DNA from: Marsupella aquatica | Lineage: Eukaryota > Marchantiophyta | Length of the DNA stretch: 64,000 nt | Assembly: GCA_973895155.1 (NCBI GenBank) | Contig: OZ316897.1 | Span: 14,260,001-14,324,000, forward strand | Reading direction: 5' to 3' | Part shown: positions 1-8,634 of the stretch, in pieces | Position numbering within the stretch: position 1 is the stretch's first letter | Layout of the letters: the number at the start of each line of letters is the position of its first letter | Notes under the pieces: generated by a model | Databases searched by the model: none | What the model was told of the DNA's origin: nothing | The model's input: the letters and a program-made list of their open reading frames with translations, nothing else | Program-made: the position numbers and the translations under genes

Positions 1-885
1 ATCTCTGTAGGGTCCTGTGTACTGATCTCCAATTAATATCTTTGCAAGGTCGTTGATCGCCTCCTCCATCAATTCCTCCATTGGTGGTAATTGTTGCACT
101 TCATTCTTGACATCCCAAGGAATTTCGTCCGCTGTGATATCCAAGACTGTATGGATAACCGAATGAACCCATACCATACTACCCCACCGCTTCGTCAACA
201 ACGCATAAATGGCAGCCTGTTGATCTCTGTCCGCTAAAACATTTATCATAGACCACTTTGGATGATTGATAAATTAAAAGGTAGTGCTGAAGATTGAAGG
301 CATGATACAATTTCCTGAGCAGAGGCCATAGTAGTTCTGAAAAGAATGTATCATCCGTGGAGTGATGCAAAAATGAGGAAGGAAACAACCCACAATTCTC
401 TGGATTTGCAAACGCCTTCATTGGAGTGTCATCAAGGAGTGTATTAGTTTCGTCGTATAATCCACCATAACGTTTCCAAACAACCCTCAAATCCTTCAAA
501 TGAATATTTGCCTTCCCATCGGTAATGTCAGGCCTCTGGATTCCAATATCGAATGTATCTTCTTGTGTGAGAATAAACTTGAATTGCTCTCACTCTTCTT
601 GACTGAAGATCAAATGAATCATTTCATCCGTCCTGGGTTTCCTTGCACAAGTCCAAATGGCAACATCAAATAACAAAAAAGCTGCGATTAAGAACTCGTG
701 AAGATGGGGTCGCTCAACATACATAAAGTTAAACCCTCCATGTCTACCCTAGTGGACACCCTTGACACTTGTCGCACTACGGCGCGGTCTGGAACTTGGC
801 GTTTTGACAGAATCCCAACACATTTTGTTGAGGTCAAGAATCAATAGCTTCCGTCTGATCGCACCATGAAGTGGAGGCAAGGGTC
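1..885 (-). pseudogene. FCP1/NIF-like HAD phosphatase domain, decayed, runs off left edge
   Basis: Read on the minus strand from 885 downward, one frame gives an FCP1/SCP-type HAD domain: a motif I region LILDLNKM, then RPHLHEFL, AIWTCA, KDLRVVW, and NTLLDDTPMKAFANP, which fits the family's DDxxxKA block and its position. The family normally dephosphorylates phosphoserine using DLDET; here motif I reads DLNKM, so the catalytic second Asp and the Thr are lost and activity is unlikely. The frame has an in-frame TAG at 749-751 and TGA at 590-592. Near 270 the frame shifts and then stays open to base 1 (MVWVHSVIHTVLDITADEIP). An upstream exon joins through a GT-AG intron at 886-992. It sits at the 3' end of the minus-strand block of the left element; whether it was fused to the methyltransferase product is not resolved. 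Confidence 0.6.
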
Positions 886-992
886 CTGCAAAGAAGGAAC
901 ATCAATGTTAGAATTGTGGGAGATAAAATAGAGGAATGCTCGAGACGATCTCGAGCATCACAAGTGAATGAACAAAAGTCAACGTATCATAC
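886..992 (-). other. Spliceosomal intron inside the minus-strand gene of the left element
   Basis: On the minus strand the upstream exon ends CAATAG before donor GTATGA, and the next exon starts after acceptor TTTGCAG at 886. Splicing keeps the frame (TI|G|PLPPLHGAIRRKLLILDL). The intron carries one of the dispersed palindromes at 936-958. This shows the element's gene was built for a eukaryotic nucleus. Confidence 0.6.
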
Positions 993-1303
993 CTATTGTT
1001 GGTTGAAGGCCAGTAGTTGAAGAAATCTCAGGACATCTTTGGAGATTATTGTCGACGCACTCCACAACTGGTAAGGGCCCGCCTATTTCTGTGAAGGTAG
1101 ACATAATAATTTAGACGACTGAATTTCAGGACTGTTCAAACTAACTTGGGTTTCAAGCTCACATGCTGAAAGACCCAAATTCATCTAGAAGGTTATCTCC
1201 TAGTTGGTTTTGGATGTCCAAATTTATCCCTCCGGGAAGGGTCTCAACAAGAGCTGGCTCAGACCAAACTGGCACTAATTTGAACCTTCCTATACTTTCT
1301 AGA
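993..1303 (-). pseudogene. Exons linking methyltransferase-like and HAD-like parts
   Basis: Minus-strand reading shows coding-like sequence in two pieces. About 1165-1320 reads FDLESIGRFKLVPVW and then PGGINLDIQNQLGDNLLDEF, up to a likely donor GTGAGC. About 993-1097 follows acceptor TTCACAG and reads GGPLPVVECVDNNLQRC. The first piece is one base out of frame with the ORF ending at 1304, and the splice phase between the two pieces does not close cleanly, so at least one indel is present. No known domain was recognised here. Confidence 0.4.
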
Positions 1304-2711
1304 TCAAATAATCTTATCAGACTGCTCTATATTGACTTGTTGACCTTTTGACGATCCATCAGTCCAAACATAATGAGTAGCACTTGCTTTGAGTGATTTG
1401 TAACTAGTTCTACCGATTTCAGTCCCTGGTTTCCTAACAAAAGGGAGAATTACGGGGCTTCTAGTAGAAGAATTTGTGAAAACAAGCTTATTCTCTGAAG
1501 TGCAAAACATTTGGTCCAAGGGAGAGGACGATGCACCTGCCTCGTCCTGAGGGGGAGTATGGGAGCGACTAGCTTTCTTAGTAGAGAGAATCTCATCCAG
1601 TTGAGGAGGGCTTGGAATTGGTTGGCTAATTGCGTCCTGCAAGGTGGATTCCCAGCCAACATCCAAGGTTGAAGACTGTTGTTGACATTGTGCGTCCCCA
1701 AGGCCACCCGATGAAGGAACACCTGGAAGGTCGAGATCATCTCGAGCATCATTTCCAAATTCAGGCAGTATTTCACCCTCCTCTTCCATGTAGCTTGGGA
1801 TTTTCGGGCCCTCTGTTTTGCGATGCTCTAAATTCTCCGCAAATATTTCCTCATACACACTGGCTTCCACCGGAGCTATGTCTGAGGCCGCCTCTTCTAT
1901 AAGGATGAGGGGACCGACAATAATTTCCTGAGATGCTAACAACTCTGTGGGTGGCACATATAAAACCTGCTTGTTGTCATGGAGGAGCTGAGCAAAGGCT
2001 TCTGTGAATTCCATCTCTTGAGCTGTGTCCGAATACACAGAACAATCCCGACCAAGAATGACACAAGCTTTCAATGTCTGTCCTCCAAAGAAGAAATCCA
2101 ACACTGTGTGACCAAGGCTGGAGAAATAATCAACAAGACGCTTTGTCATTCGCAAAGGCTTTGCTCTCGGGTTTACAAAGCCACCCCGCCGACCGACCAT
2201 CTCATAAGATGGGGCCATCTTCTCCAAAACTTTGACATCAATAGTAGATTCATCGAGCTTATCTTTCCCCTTTGATTGGTCTTAATTTGTTGTTCCCAGT
2301 AGGGGCCTTCAAAGGCAAGACTATGAAGTCTTTGTCCCACTTCTCACTGTAGTTCCAAAATGCATAAAAGTCATCAAAGAAAATTTGGGACCAGTCTGGT
2401 TCTTCTTCACAATAAATTCCCCCAAAGATGATTGAGTCTCGGGGTCCAATGAGAAAATCTCCCTCCTCCTTGGGCAGCTGATCACGGTAGTAACTTCCGT
2501 ACTCCAGCTTCGTGTGGACTTTCTTCTCATGACAAATATTTTCAAAGGCACTCTGAATCTGGCCTATCCATGGGCCTTGACGGACAAAAAAGATTACCAA
2601 GAGCTCAGTCGAGTTTGCCATTTGCAAACAATACTCCAGCAAGATAAAATTTTGGCATCTGTCCACTGCTGTTGTCGAAGATGACCAAAATTGATAATGG
2701 AAAGTGGGCAT
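1304..2711 (-). pseudogene. DNA N4-cytosine/N6-adenine methyltransferase-like protein (beta-class order), frameshifted
   Basis: Two overlapping minus-strand reading frames (2259-2711, then 1304-2227) join at a GGGG run near 2265, where one extra G breaks the frame. The second part holds the typical C-terminal block of the DNA methylase N4/N6 family: NPRAKPLRMTKRLVDYF, then GHTVLDFFFGGQTLKA, then LGRDCSVYSD. This matches the family's KP...S..GD.VLDPFxGxGTT..AA..LGR layout, the SAM-binding motif I placed near the C-terminus. The first part would hold the catalytic (D/N/S)PP(Y/W) motif, but none is visible, so it is degenerate or in a frame I could not place. The tail (about residues 100-300) is low complexity and acidic. 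It lies downstream of a ParB-like segment, the order seen in many phage and bacterial ParB-methyltransferase proteins. A palindrome copy lies in frame at 1729-1746 (encoding RDDLD). Confidence 0.55.
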
Positions 2712-3522
2712 GTCCTTTGCACCAAGTCAACAATCTCAGGCTTCATTGTCCTCATCAAATTATCGCTAAAAAAGGTGCGATAAGGAGTATCCTCCATTAA
2801 AGGCATCCCGCCAAATACCTTGCAATATATTTGCTCAAGCCTAACAATGAGACTTTGCGGAAATGGGTCTTTTGGCCTATTTCTTTTTAGGAGGTTGGAA
2901 ATCCAAACCTCTCCAGCAAGTTGTGTAAGTTTGGGCAACTCACCACGATCCATAAATGCAGGCAAATATTGAGTTAGCTCAACCCAAGTGAGTGAATTGG
3001 CAAACCGATCCGGATACTTCAAAACAAAGTACTCCAAAATTTTACCCTCAGCTTGGTCATGACTTTGAAAGTATGAGCCATATCAGTCATTGAATGAACA
3101 TCAGATTTGTTGGTTGGGTCTTTCTTCAATAAAACCTTCTGATGTTGAACGGCAGTAAAAACTTTCAGAATGTCGTCACTACTCAGGTCTCCTTCAAAGC
3201 ATCTAAACAATGCCGGCGTAATCATTTTTGTTGTCCGGGATTTCTCGTTTATTTTTGAAACTACTCCCCTAGACCATCCGGAAGAAGTCCCTTGACCCAA
3301 TCGATGCACATTTGTCTCCAAGATTGGAAGAGGTTCTCTTCCGAAAATAGCAACCAAAAAATATTCCTTAGATCGGATTTTCCAGTCGTTATTTTGGCCA
3401 AGGCCATAAAATCCTGATCCAAACAATACAAAGAAAATTTGAGGCTTGAGACGATCTCGAGGTAGAATTAAGGAACTATGTTGAAATTTATGGGGGAAGA
3501 CATGAAGATAAATCAAATACAA
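2594..3522 (-). pseudogene. Middle segment of the ParB/methyltransferase-like gene, unknown domain
   Basis: Minus-strand reading gives two coding-like stretches in different frames. 3019-3460 contains KMITPALFRCFEGDLSSDD and VFTAVQHQKVLLKKD. 2594-3037 contains YFVLKYPDRFANSL and RLEQIYCKVFGGMPLMED. The frame must shift around 3050-3080. A probable intron (donor CAG|GTATAT near 3564, acceptor near 3420) separates it from the ParB-like exon and contains palindromes at 3445-3463 and about 3533-3556. Helical and charged, with no recognised motif. By position it would lie between a ParB-like and a methyltransferase-like domain. Decay (indels) seems likely, but tiny introns cannot be excluded. Confidence 0.4.
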
Positions 3523-3550
3523 AAACTTAACCTCGAGCCTCGAGACAATC

Positions 3551-4552
3551 TCAAGCTAGAAGTGGATTTGAGTTTGAATATACCTGGAACTTTTGATGAT
3601 CCGTTAGTCTATTGGACCCAATCACGGGTCTCTCCGGACGGCCACACTCGTCAAACTGTCGACGGACATGGACCATAGTATCAAAAAAACAGGACTCATA
3701 CTCCATGATCTTATTAACAACATTTTCTCTTTGTGAGTGTTGAGCAAGTATTGTTCTTGGAGTTTTGTCCGAAAGAATTCGTGACTTTCGATACTGCAGA
3801 CTCTTTGCAACCTCCTTCAATTTTGCATCGCTCTTAGCCCAACCTATGATCCAAACAGCTGCCTTTGCCGAGTGTTGTCCACTAATTGCAAGGAACTGCA
3901 CCTTTTTATTCTTAACACCCCACTCAAACTCCTTTCGATCCTCAGGAGTATTCTCATAATGGAGCAACTGCGAACTCTCTCTTGAATACATAATTAAATC
4001 CGCCATAGCTGGTACCATTCCAGGGTTTCTAACCATGGATTTTGCAATCTCCATGGCGTGGTCTTTATTGAACATCCTATATACCAAGACTGCAGAAGGT
4101 GAATCTATACTAGTGACAGGAATGTCAAAAGTTTTATTCATGCCAAATGTGTAATACTCCTCAATCTCCTTAAGAACTTTGGCTCCTTCTTTAACGCTCT
4201 TTTCTCCCGGAGCATCTCCTGGAGTGCTGTCATCATCGGTTTGTGCAATCACACCCGAGGAAGATGCCGGAATGAGATCTACCTTGGGCGGCGCGAACCA
4301 TTTTGGAGGTGGAGCCTTCTTTGCTTTGCTTTCGGGTTTGTCAACCCTCTTCCTCTTTTGAGACACCTTTGCTTCCTTTTTGTCCAAACCGGATATTTTG
4401 TCTCTTGTAGCTACGGATTTCAATTTACCTATTTGTCTCCGATGAGACAACACCCACTTTTTACAAGCATCCTCGTCAAATTCTTCGGCTCCAAACACAA
4501 AATCAGGGGATATGGACTCGGGGGTTTCACTTCCACAAAAATGGCATATCAC
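3551..4552 (-). CDS. ParB/Srx-fold-like domain protein (putative)
   Basis: A 333-codon open stretch. The N-terminal third has a CHFCGSE motif and a basic, Lys-rich linker (KRKRVDKPESKAKK, a likely nuclear localisation signal). The second half resembles a ParB N-terminal domain: FDIPVTSIDSPSA, then a helix with IAKSMVRNPGM, a strand region, and ISGQHSAKAAVWIIGWA, which takes the place of the GxRRxxA/GxHRxxA signature. ParB-fold proteins bind DNA or nucleotides, and in phages and mobile elements they are often joined to DNA methyltransferases. The first codon of the stretch is GTG, so the true start is probably in an upstream exon. It ends at a plausible splice donor (TTCCAG|GTATAT). The assignment rests on motif layout only and is moderate at best. 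Confidence 0.5.
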   Translation of the reverse strand: MICHFCGSETPESISPDFVFGAEEFDEDACKKWVLSHRRQIGKLKSVATRDKISGLDKKEAKVSQKRKRVDKPESKAKKAPPPKWFAPPKVDLIPASSSGVIAQTDDDSTPGDAPGEKSVKEGAKVLKEIEEYYTFGMNKTFDIPVTSIDSPSAVLVYRMFNKDHAMEIAKSMVRNPGMVPAMADLIMYSRESSQLLHYENTPEDRKEFEWGVKNKKVQFLAISGQHSAKAAVWIIGWAKSDAKLKEVAKSLQYRKSRILSDKTPRTILAQHSQRENVVNKIMEYESCFFDTMVHVRRQFDECGRPERPVIGSNRLTDHQKFQVYSNSNPLLA

Positions 4553-4746
4553 GTGCGACGAATGATAGGGTCATTTTATTGGTTCTAAGGGAAGACTTAA
4601 AAATTTTTGTAGAAGAATAATAGGGTCTTTTAAATTCAATTTTGAGACTTATAAGAATACTAGGGTCTTTTTAATCCAAATTTTAGAATATTCCAAGAAT
4701 ATTCCAACTTTATAGGGGTTAAAAAATAAAAAAAATTTCTTACATT

Positions 4747-5508
4747 TTAGGGGGTCCTAGGCCTAAAAACGTCGCAGGCGATGGGGAGGTCCCCATATAG
4801 TGAGACCCCTGAGGATATGGATTCAAACTCCCCCAATTTGGATTCCGACATTAGTCTCAAAACCTTCCACGTGAAAGGAGTTGTGAATGCATCATCACGA
4901 TCAAACCCATACTTTTGACAATAAAGGAATCCAAAAATTATGTCGGCTCCAGGTATAGGACTATCCTCAAGCAAATTACTTGCAGTAAAACCCTCGGGGA
5001 AGAACCCCATTGATATCACGCTCAGTTGTTTCCTGGCTGCACGTTCAATGTTAAGATTGCAAGAGTAGTTTTTAGCGTGAAGTCTAATTAGAGCCCACTT
5101 CCTTGTCTCATGGTTCTCCACCGTCAAAATGATGTCCTTACAGTTACTCGTCACAATAGAAACAACAGGCCCTAGTAGGCTGCACACTAGAGGATTGACT
5201 GATAGAGACCTCGTCTTCACACAAATAATAGTTCCTTCCATGTCTTCAGTTTCAACAAGCTCAATGGCCCAACAGAATCCAAATTGACCTTGTCCAGGGC
5301 AGGAAACCTCAATTGCATGTTCATCTTTGACTACCAAATTAGGCGATTCCAATTTTACACCTGGTACAGCCAAAATGGAGCAATCGTCAGAAACATATAC
5401 CACAAAACCAAGAAACAAATAGGAGGCTTGAGATGATCTTGATCTTCCTTCATTTTTAGGACAGTTGAGTCGACATGTAGTCTGACATGTTCCATTGCCA
5501 CATCTCAT
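4747..5508 (-). CDS. Hypothetical protein, left element
   Basis: A 253-codon minus-strand ORF starting MRCGNGTCQTTC. I do not recognise a family. It contains hydrophobic stretches (SYLFLGFVVYVSDD; VCSLLGPVVSIV) and a C-terminal half rich in aromatic residues. The first 30 residues overlap a palindrome copy near 5423-5445 and may be untranslated. The AT-rich gap to the ParB-like ORF (4553-4746) has intron-like composition and includes GTAAGAAA just after the end of this ORF, so this may be an upstream exon of the same gene. Confidence 0.3.
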   Translation of the reverse strand: MRCGNGTCQTTCRLNCPKNEGRSRSSQASYLFLGFVVYVSDDCSILAVPGVKLESPNLVVKDEHAIEVSCPGQGQFGFCWAIELVETEDMEGTIICVKTRSLSVNPLVCSLLGPVVSIVTSNCKDIILTVENHETRKWALIRLHAKNYSCNLNIERAARKQLSVISMGFFPEGFTASNLLEDSPIPGADIIFGFLYCQKYGFDRDDAFTTPFTWKVLRLMSESKLGEFESISSGVSLYGDLPIACDVFRPRTP

Positions 5509-7704
5509 TCGGGAAATTTAAAAAGAGATTTCAACCCCAAGAAATCTAAAAAGATAACACAATAGTCATGAACCACAAGAGGCTCGAGATGATCTCGAGC
5601 CACCATCTGTTTAAAAGAAAAAGACAAGGGCTCGAGATGATCTCGATCCTCAGATATATCAGTTGAGATCCTCGATCCATTGCATATTATAAATCAGTCA
5701 AATACGAACAACATTTTCAAGAATGATCCAATGTCACCTATTCGACCACATTCAAAACCCTCTAACTCAGTGGTTTGTTATCTTCACAAACGAGTTGGAG
5801 GACTAAGAAAGTGGTCCAAAGGCAAGCTTGGATCACATTGGATAGGATATTAGTAATTGAAGTATACAACATGGAGTCCTTCCAACTGGAAGAAATCGGC
5901 CAAGGGATACGAATGAATATAATGGAAGATGGTGATGAATATATTTGGCTCGAGATGATCTCGAGCCTAACATCTCAAACGAGTGATCCAAATATCATAT
6001 TCAACAATGAACATCATATTTAATCAATGATTAAAATCCACTTTCTCCATTGACTTTTGATACCCATAAACCCGTTCGGATGTCAATGATCAGAACGAGT
6101 TGGAGGATACAGAAGTCCCTGGAGGAAGGAAATTTTAGATATTTTGGATGTGATATTCACTTTTGAAGGATAAGAGTTTCCAGCTTGAAGAAATCTGACT
6201 AGGTAACATGCAGGAAATGCATATTGGCTCGAGATGATCTCGAGCCTCATGCCACTTACATCAAATACAAAATCAATTGATATCATAAACTTTTGAATCA
6301 AAGTAATGCAGAAAACATCAATAAGCTCGAGATGATCTTGAGCCTCAACTGCATCTAAGGAATCCAAAAACAAGTGGACCAATTGAAGCTCGAGACGATC
6401 TTGAGTTAAACCTGGACAATGAACAAAGATGATGAATTATGTTTAATGGTGCGCTGGATCTGATGCGCTGAATCTAGATGGGTCTAAAGCTCATCCCCAA
6501 CGGTTGCAAGGTTGTACTCAATGAAGTCCTCCTTGGAGAAATCCACAACAATCGACATGGCTGGTGAAGAGAGGAACGTACTATGGGCTGAGAACTTACA
6601 AACAAATCTCGAGCCTAAACACAAAATCTTGACCCCATCAAATCTCGACCCTAAACACAAAATCTTGACCCTATAAAATCTTGAGGCAAAAACATAATCT
6701 CGACCCTCTAATATCTCGAGGAAAATACAAGGATCTTGAGGCAAGAGCGCAAACAAATCTAGAGGCAAGAGGATGCAAGGAGGCAAGGGACGCGAGGAGG
6801 CGAGGGAGGCGAGGAGGCAAATGTGCAAATGGGGAGTTCAAACCCCCTGAAGCCACTATAAGCCCCTCGGGGATCGGCCTTGAGGGCCGTGCCAAGCGTG
6901 CCATGGGCTCGTGCAGGCTTAGGCAGGCTGCCACGCAACCACTTGGGTGCGTACAATCATTATTACGGTCACACGTGTTGTCATTATTGTTATCTGTACT
7001 TCAGCCCTGTCGCCAGTTTAGCCGTACGTGCCACAAGTTCAACCAAGCCGTCTGATTGGCCTTTTTGTCAGTCAGGATTTTATATATTGCTTCGCCCTGC
7101 TCTCCAGCGGGTCATTCTTCTCATTTTGTTTCACTGCACGCTCGTTGCTCCCTCTGCCTTTAACATATCTCTCTCTCCCTCTCCCTCTCTCTGGCTCTAG
7201 ATTTGTGCTTTGATCTCTTTCTATAGTTCGTTTTAAGGGTTGTGAACTCTGCGTTTGTGTTTAAGATATGTCGAGACATTATCATTTTAAGCTCTAAAGG
7301 AGGTCTAAAATAATTGAGCTCCTATCTTTTAGAAAACCAAACCTTTTCAGCTTATACTCATGTCGGTCAAAATCCATTTGGAAGCCTTTTCCCTCTATTT
7401 GATGGCCTTTTAGAAGCTATTTCTCAGTGTCTGGAATTAAACTAGGAGCCTACTTTCTTAATTGCACCAAATCATACCTCTAGATCATCTAGAGCCATTT
7501 ATATGTTCTTATTTTGGGTGGCTTATTATTCATAATAGTATCTTTGTCAAATACAATGTCCTTTTTGGCTTGAGATCATCTTGAGTATTAAGTTTGATCC
7601 TCAAAATTATTAACTTTTGTCTTCTAGCTAATCGTGCATTGGTTGTCCTTCTTCTAATTGGGTTTGTAGATAGTCGGAGGTATAGAATCTGAATTCGCTA
7701 TTCA
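5509..7704. promoter_or_regulatory. Spacer between divergent gene blocks, candidate bidirectional promoter
   Basis: No convincing coding sequence. It holds at least six palindromes, the half-site cluster, and a CT-rich run (TCTCTCTCCCTCTCCCTCTC, 7167-7193) of the kind common in plant 5' regions. The left block is read leftward and the right block rightward from here, so promoters for both are expected here; no clear TATA box was assigned. Confidence 0.35.
6600..6780. repeat. Cluster of palindrome half-sites
   Basis: Eight or more short direct repeats of the half-site ATCTCGA(G/C)CC or ATCTTGA(G/C) separated by AAACACAAA-type spacers. They are degenerate half copies of the dispersed palindrome, all in one orientation. 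The cluster lies in the spacer between the divergent gene blocks. Confidence 0.6.
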
Positions 7705-8634
7705 GTGAGATTTCATATTCTACGTCGAGATCGTCTCGAGCTAAATACTTCTGAATTTTTACATATTGGTGTTTTTGGTCCCTCTTCTACCTCGAGATCA
7801 TCTCGAGGTAGAAGAGTTTCTTATTTGCTCTATCACACAGTTTTGTGGGATAAACTTCTACACTTGGGTTTTTGGGTTTGTTTTTGTAGTCACTTTACCT
7901 CAAGATCATCTCGAGGTAACTACATCCAATGGTTTGGACCACGTTTTGAAAATGGGGATTTTCTTTCGAGGGGACGAGGTTTGCCTCGTAATCAATGAAG
8001 TGGAAGTTGCTTGCGGGACCATCCTCAAGGTTGACCCGGGTGACTCAGACAGTGCGTAATGTTGATTTGGAGTTCTCATTGAGAAGTGCTATGAGGGATC
8101 ACGAGAAATTCCTTACCCTTTGCCGCTGATCAGGACCCTGTTTGATGCTGTTGACTCCTGCATTATTTGGGATGCCTCTTTTGCATATTTGAAGTCACAG
8201 TCAACTCCAGCGATAGCACAAATGGATGCCTCTTGTTCTACAAAGGATACGGTTCCCAGTTTTGTACTAGACAAATCTTTGGTGGGAAGTTTGGGAGACT
8301 CGATTATATCTGGCAATGAAGTCCAGCTCTGGATCGGCAATCAGATTGTGGCTCGTGGATTTGTATTCAAGACGAATCCCGACGAGACCTGTCACAATGA
8401 AAGACTTGGCACTTCTAGGATTAGTGTGAAAATATGTGAAGTTTTTCAAGGAAGCGAGAGGTTACCCTTTCCTCACGCTGGAGCCGATACCGTTCAGGAA
8501 GCATTGGACACTTTTGTAATCTGGAATTTAAAGGATGTTACTCGGAGACGTTCTTCCCAGGCTATACTTAACGACCTGTCCACACGGGATGTTTTTGGAA
8601 ATTATAATTTCAAGGATTATAGTTTGCGTTCTAA
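7705..8634 (+). pseudogene. Tandem DUF8039-like modules, 5' part of transposase-like gene, frameshifted
   Basis: Two related modules can be read. Module 1 (about 7945-8200, with a frame change near 8060) has GDEVCLVINEVEVACGTILK and ends DAVDSCIIWDASFAYLK. Module 2 (about 8315-8540) has NEVQLWIGNQIVARGFVFK, then CHNERLGTSRISVKI, and ends EALDTFVIWNLKDV. This layout (V.L....VA.G, then a (C)H..LG strand, then ...IW) resembles the DUF8039 module found in plant transposon-encoded proteins. That family name is from memory and should be checked. The frames do not run through without indels, so the copy is decayed. It lies directly upstream of the transposase-like domain and was probably part of the same protein. 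Confidence 0.4.
7782..7816. repeat. Longest palindrome of the family, 35 bp perfect
   Basis: Seventeen bases on each side of the central C at 7799 are exactly complementary (outer part CTCTTCTAC / GTAGAAGAG, inner part CTCGAGAT / ATCTCGAG). It would form a 17-bp stem with almost no loop. It sits near the 5' end of the plus-strand gene block. Confidence 0.9.

Noticed and set aside
6671-7055. Overlapping frames on both strands in the central spacer of the left element
   Set aside because: Composition is driven by GAGG-rich repeats and palindrome half-sites; no conserved motif and conflicting strands.
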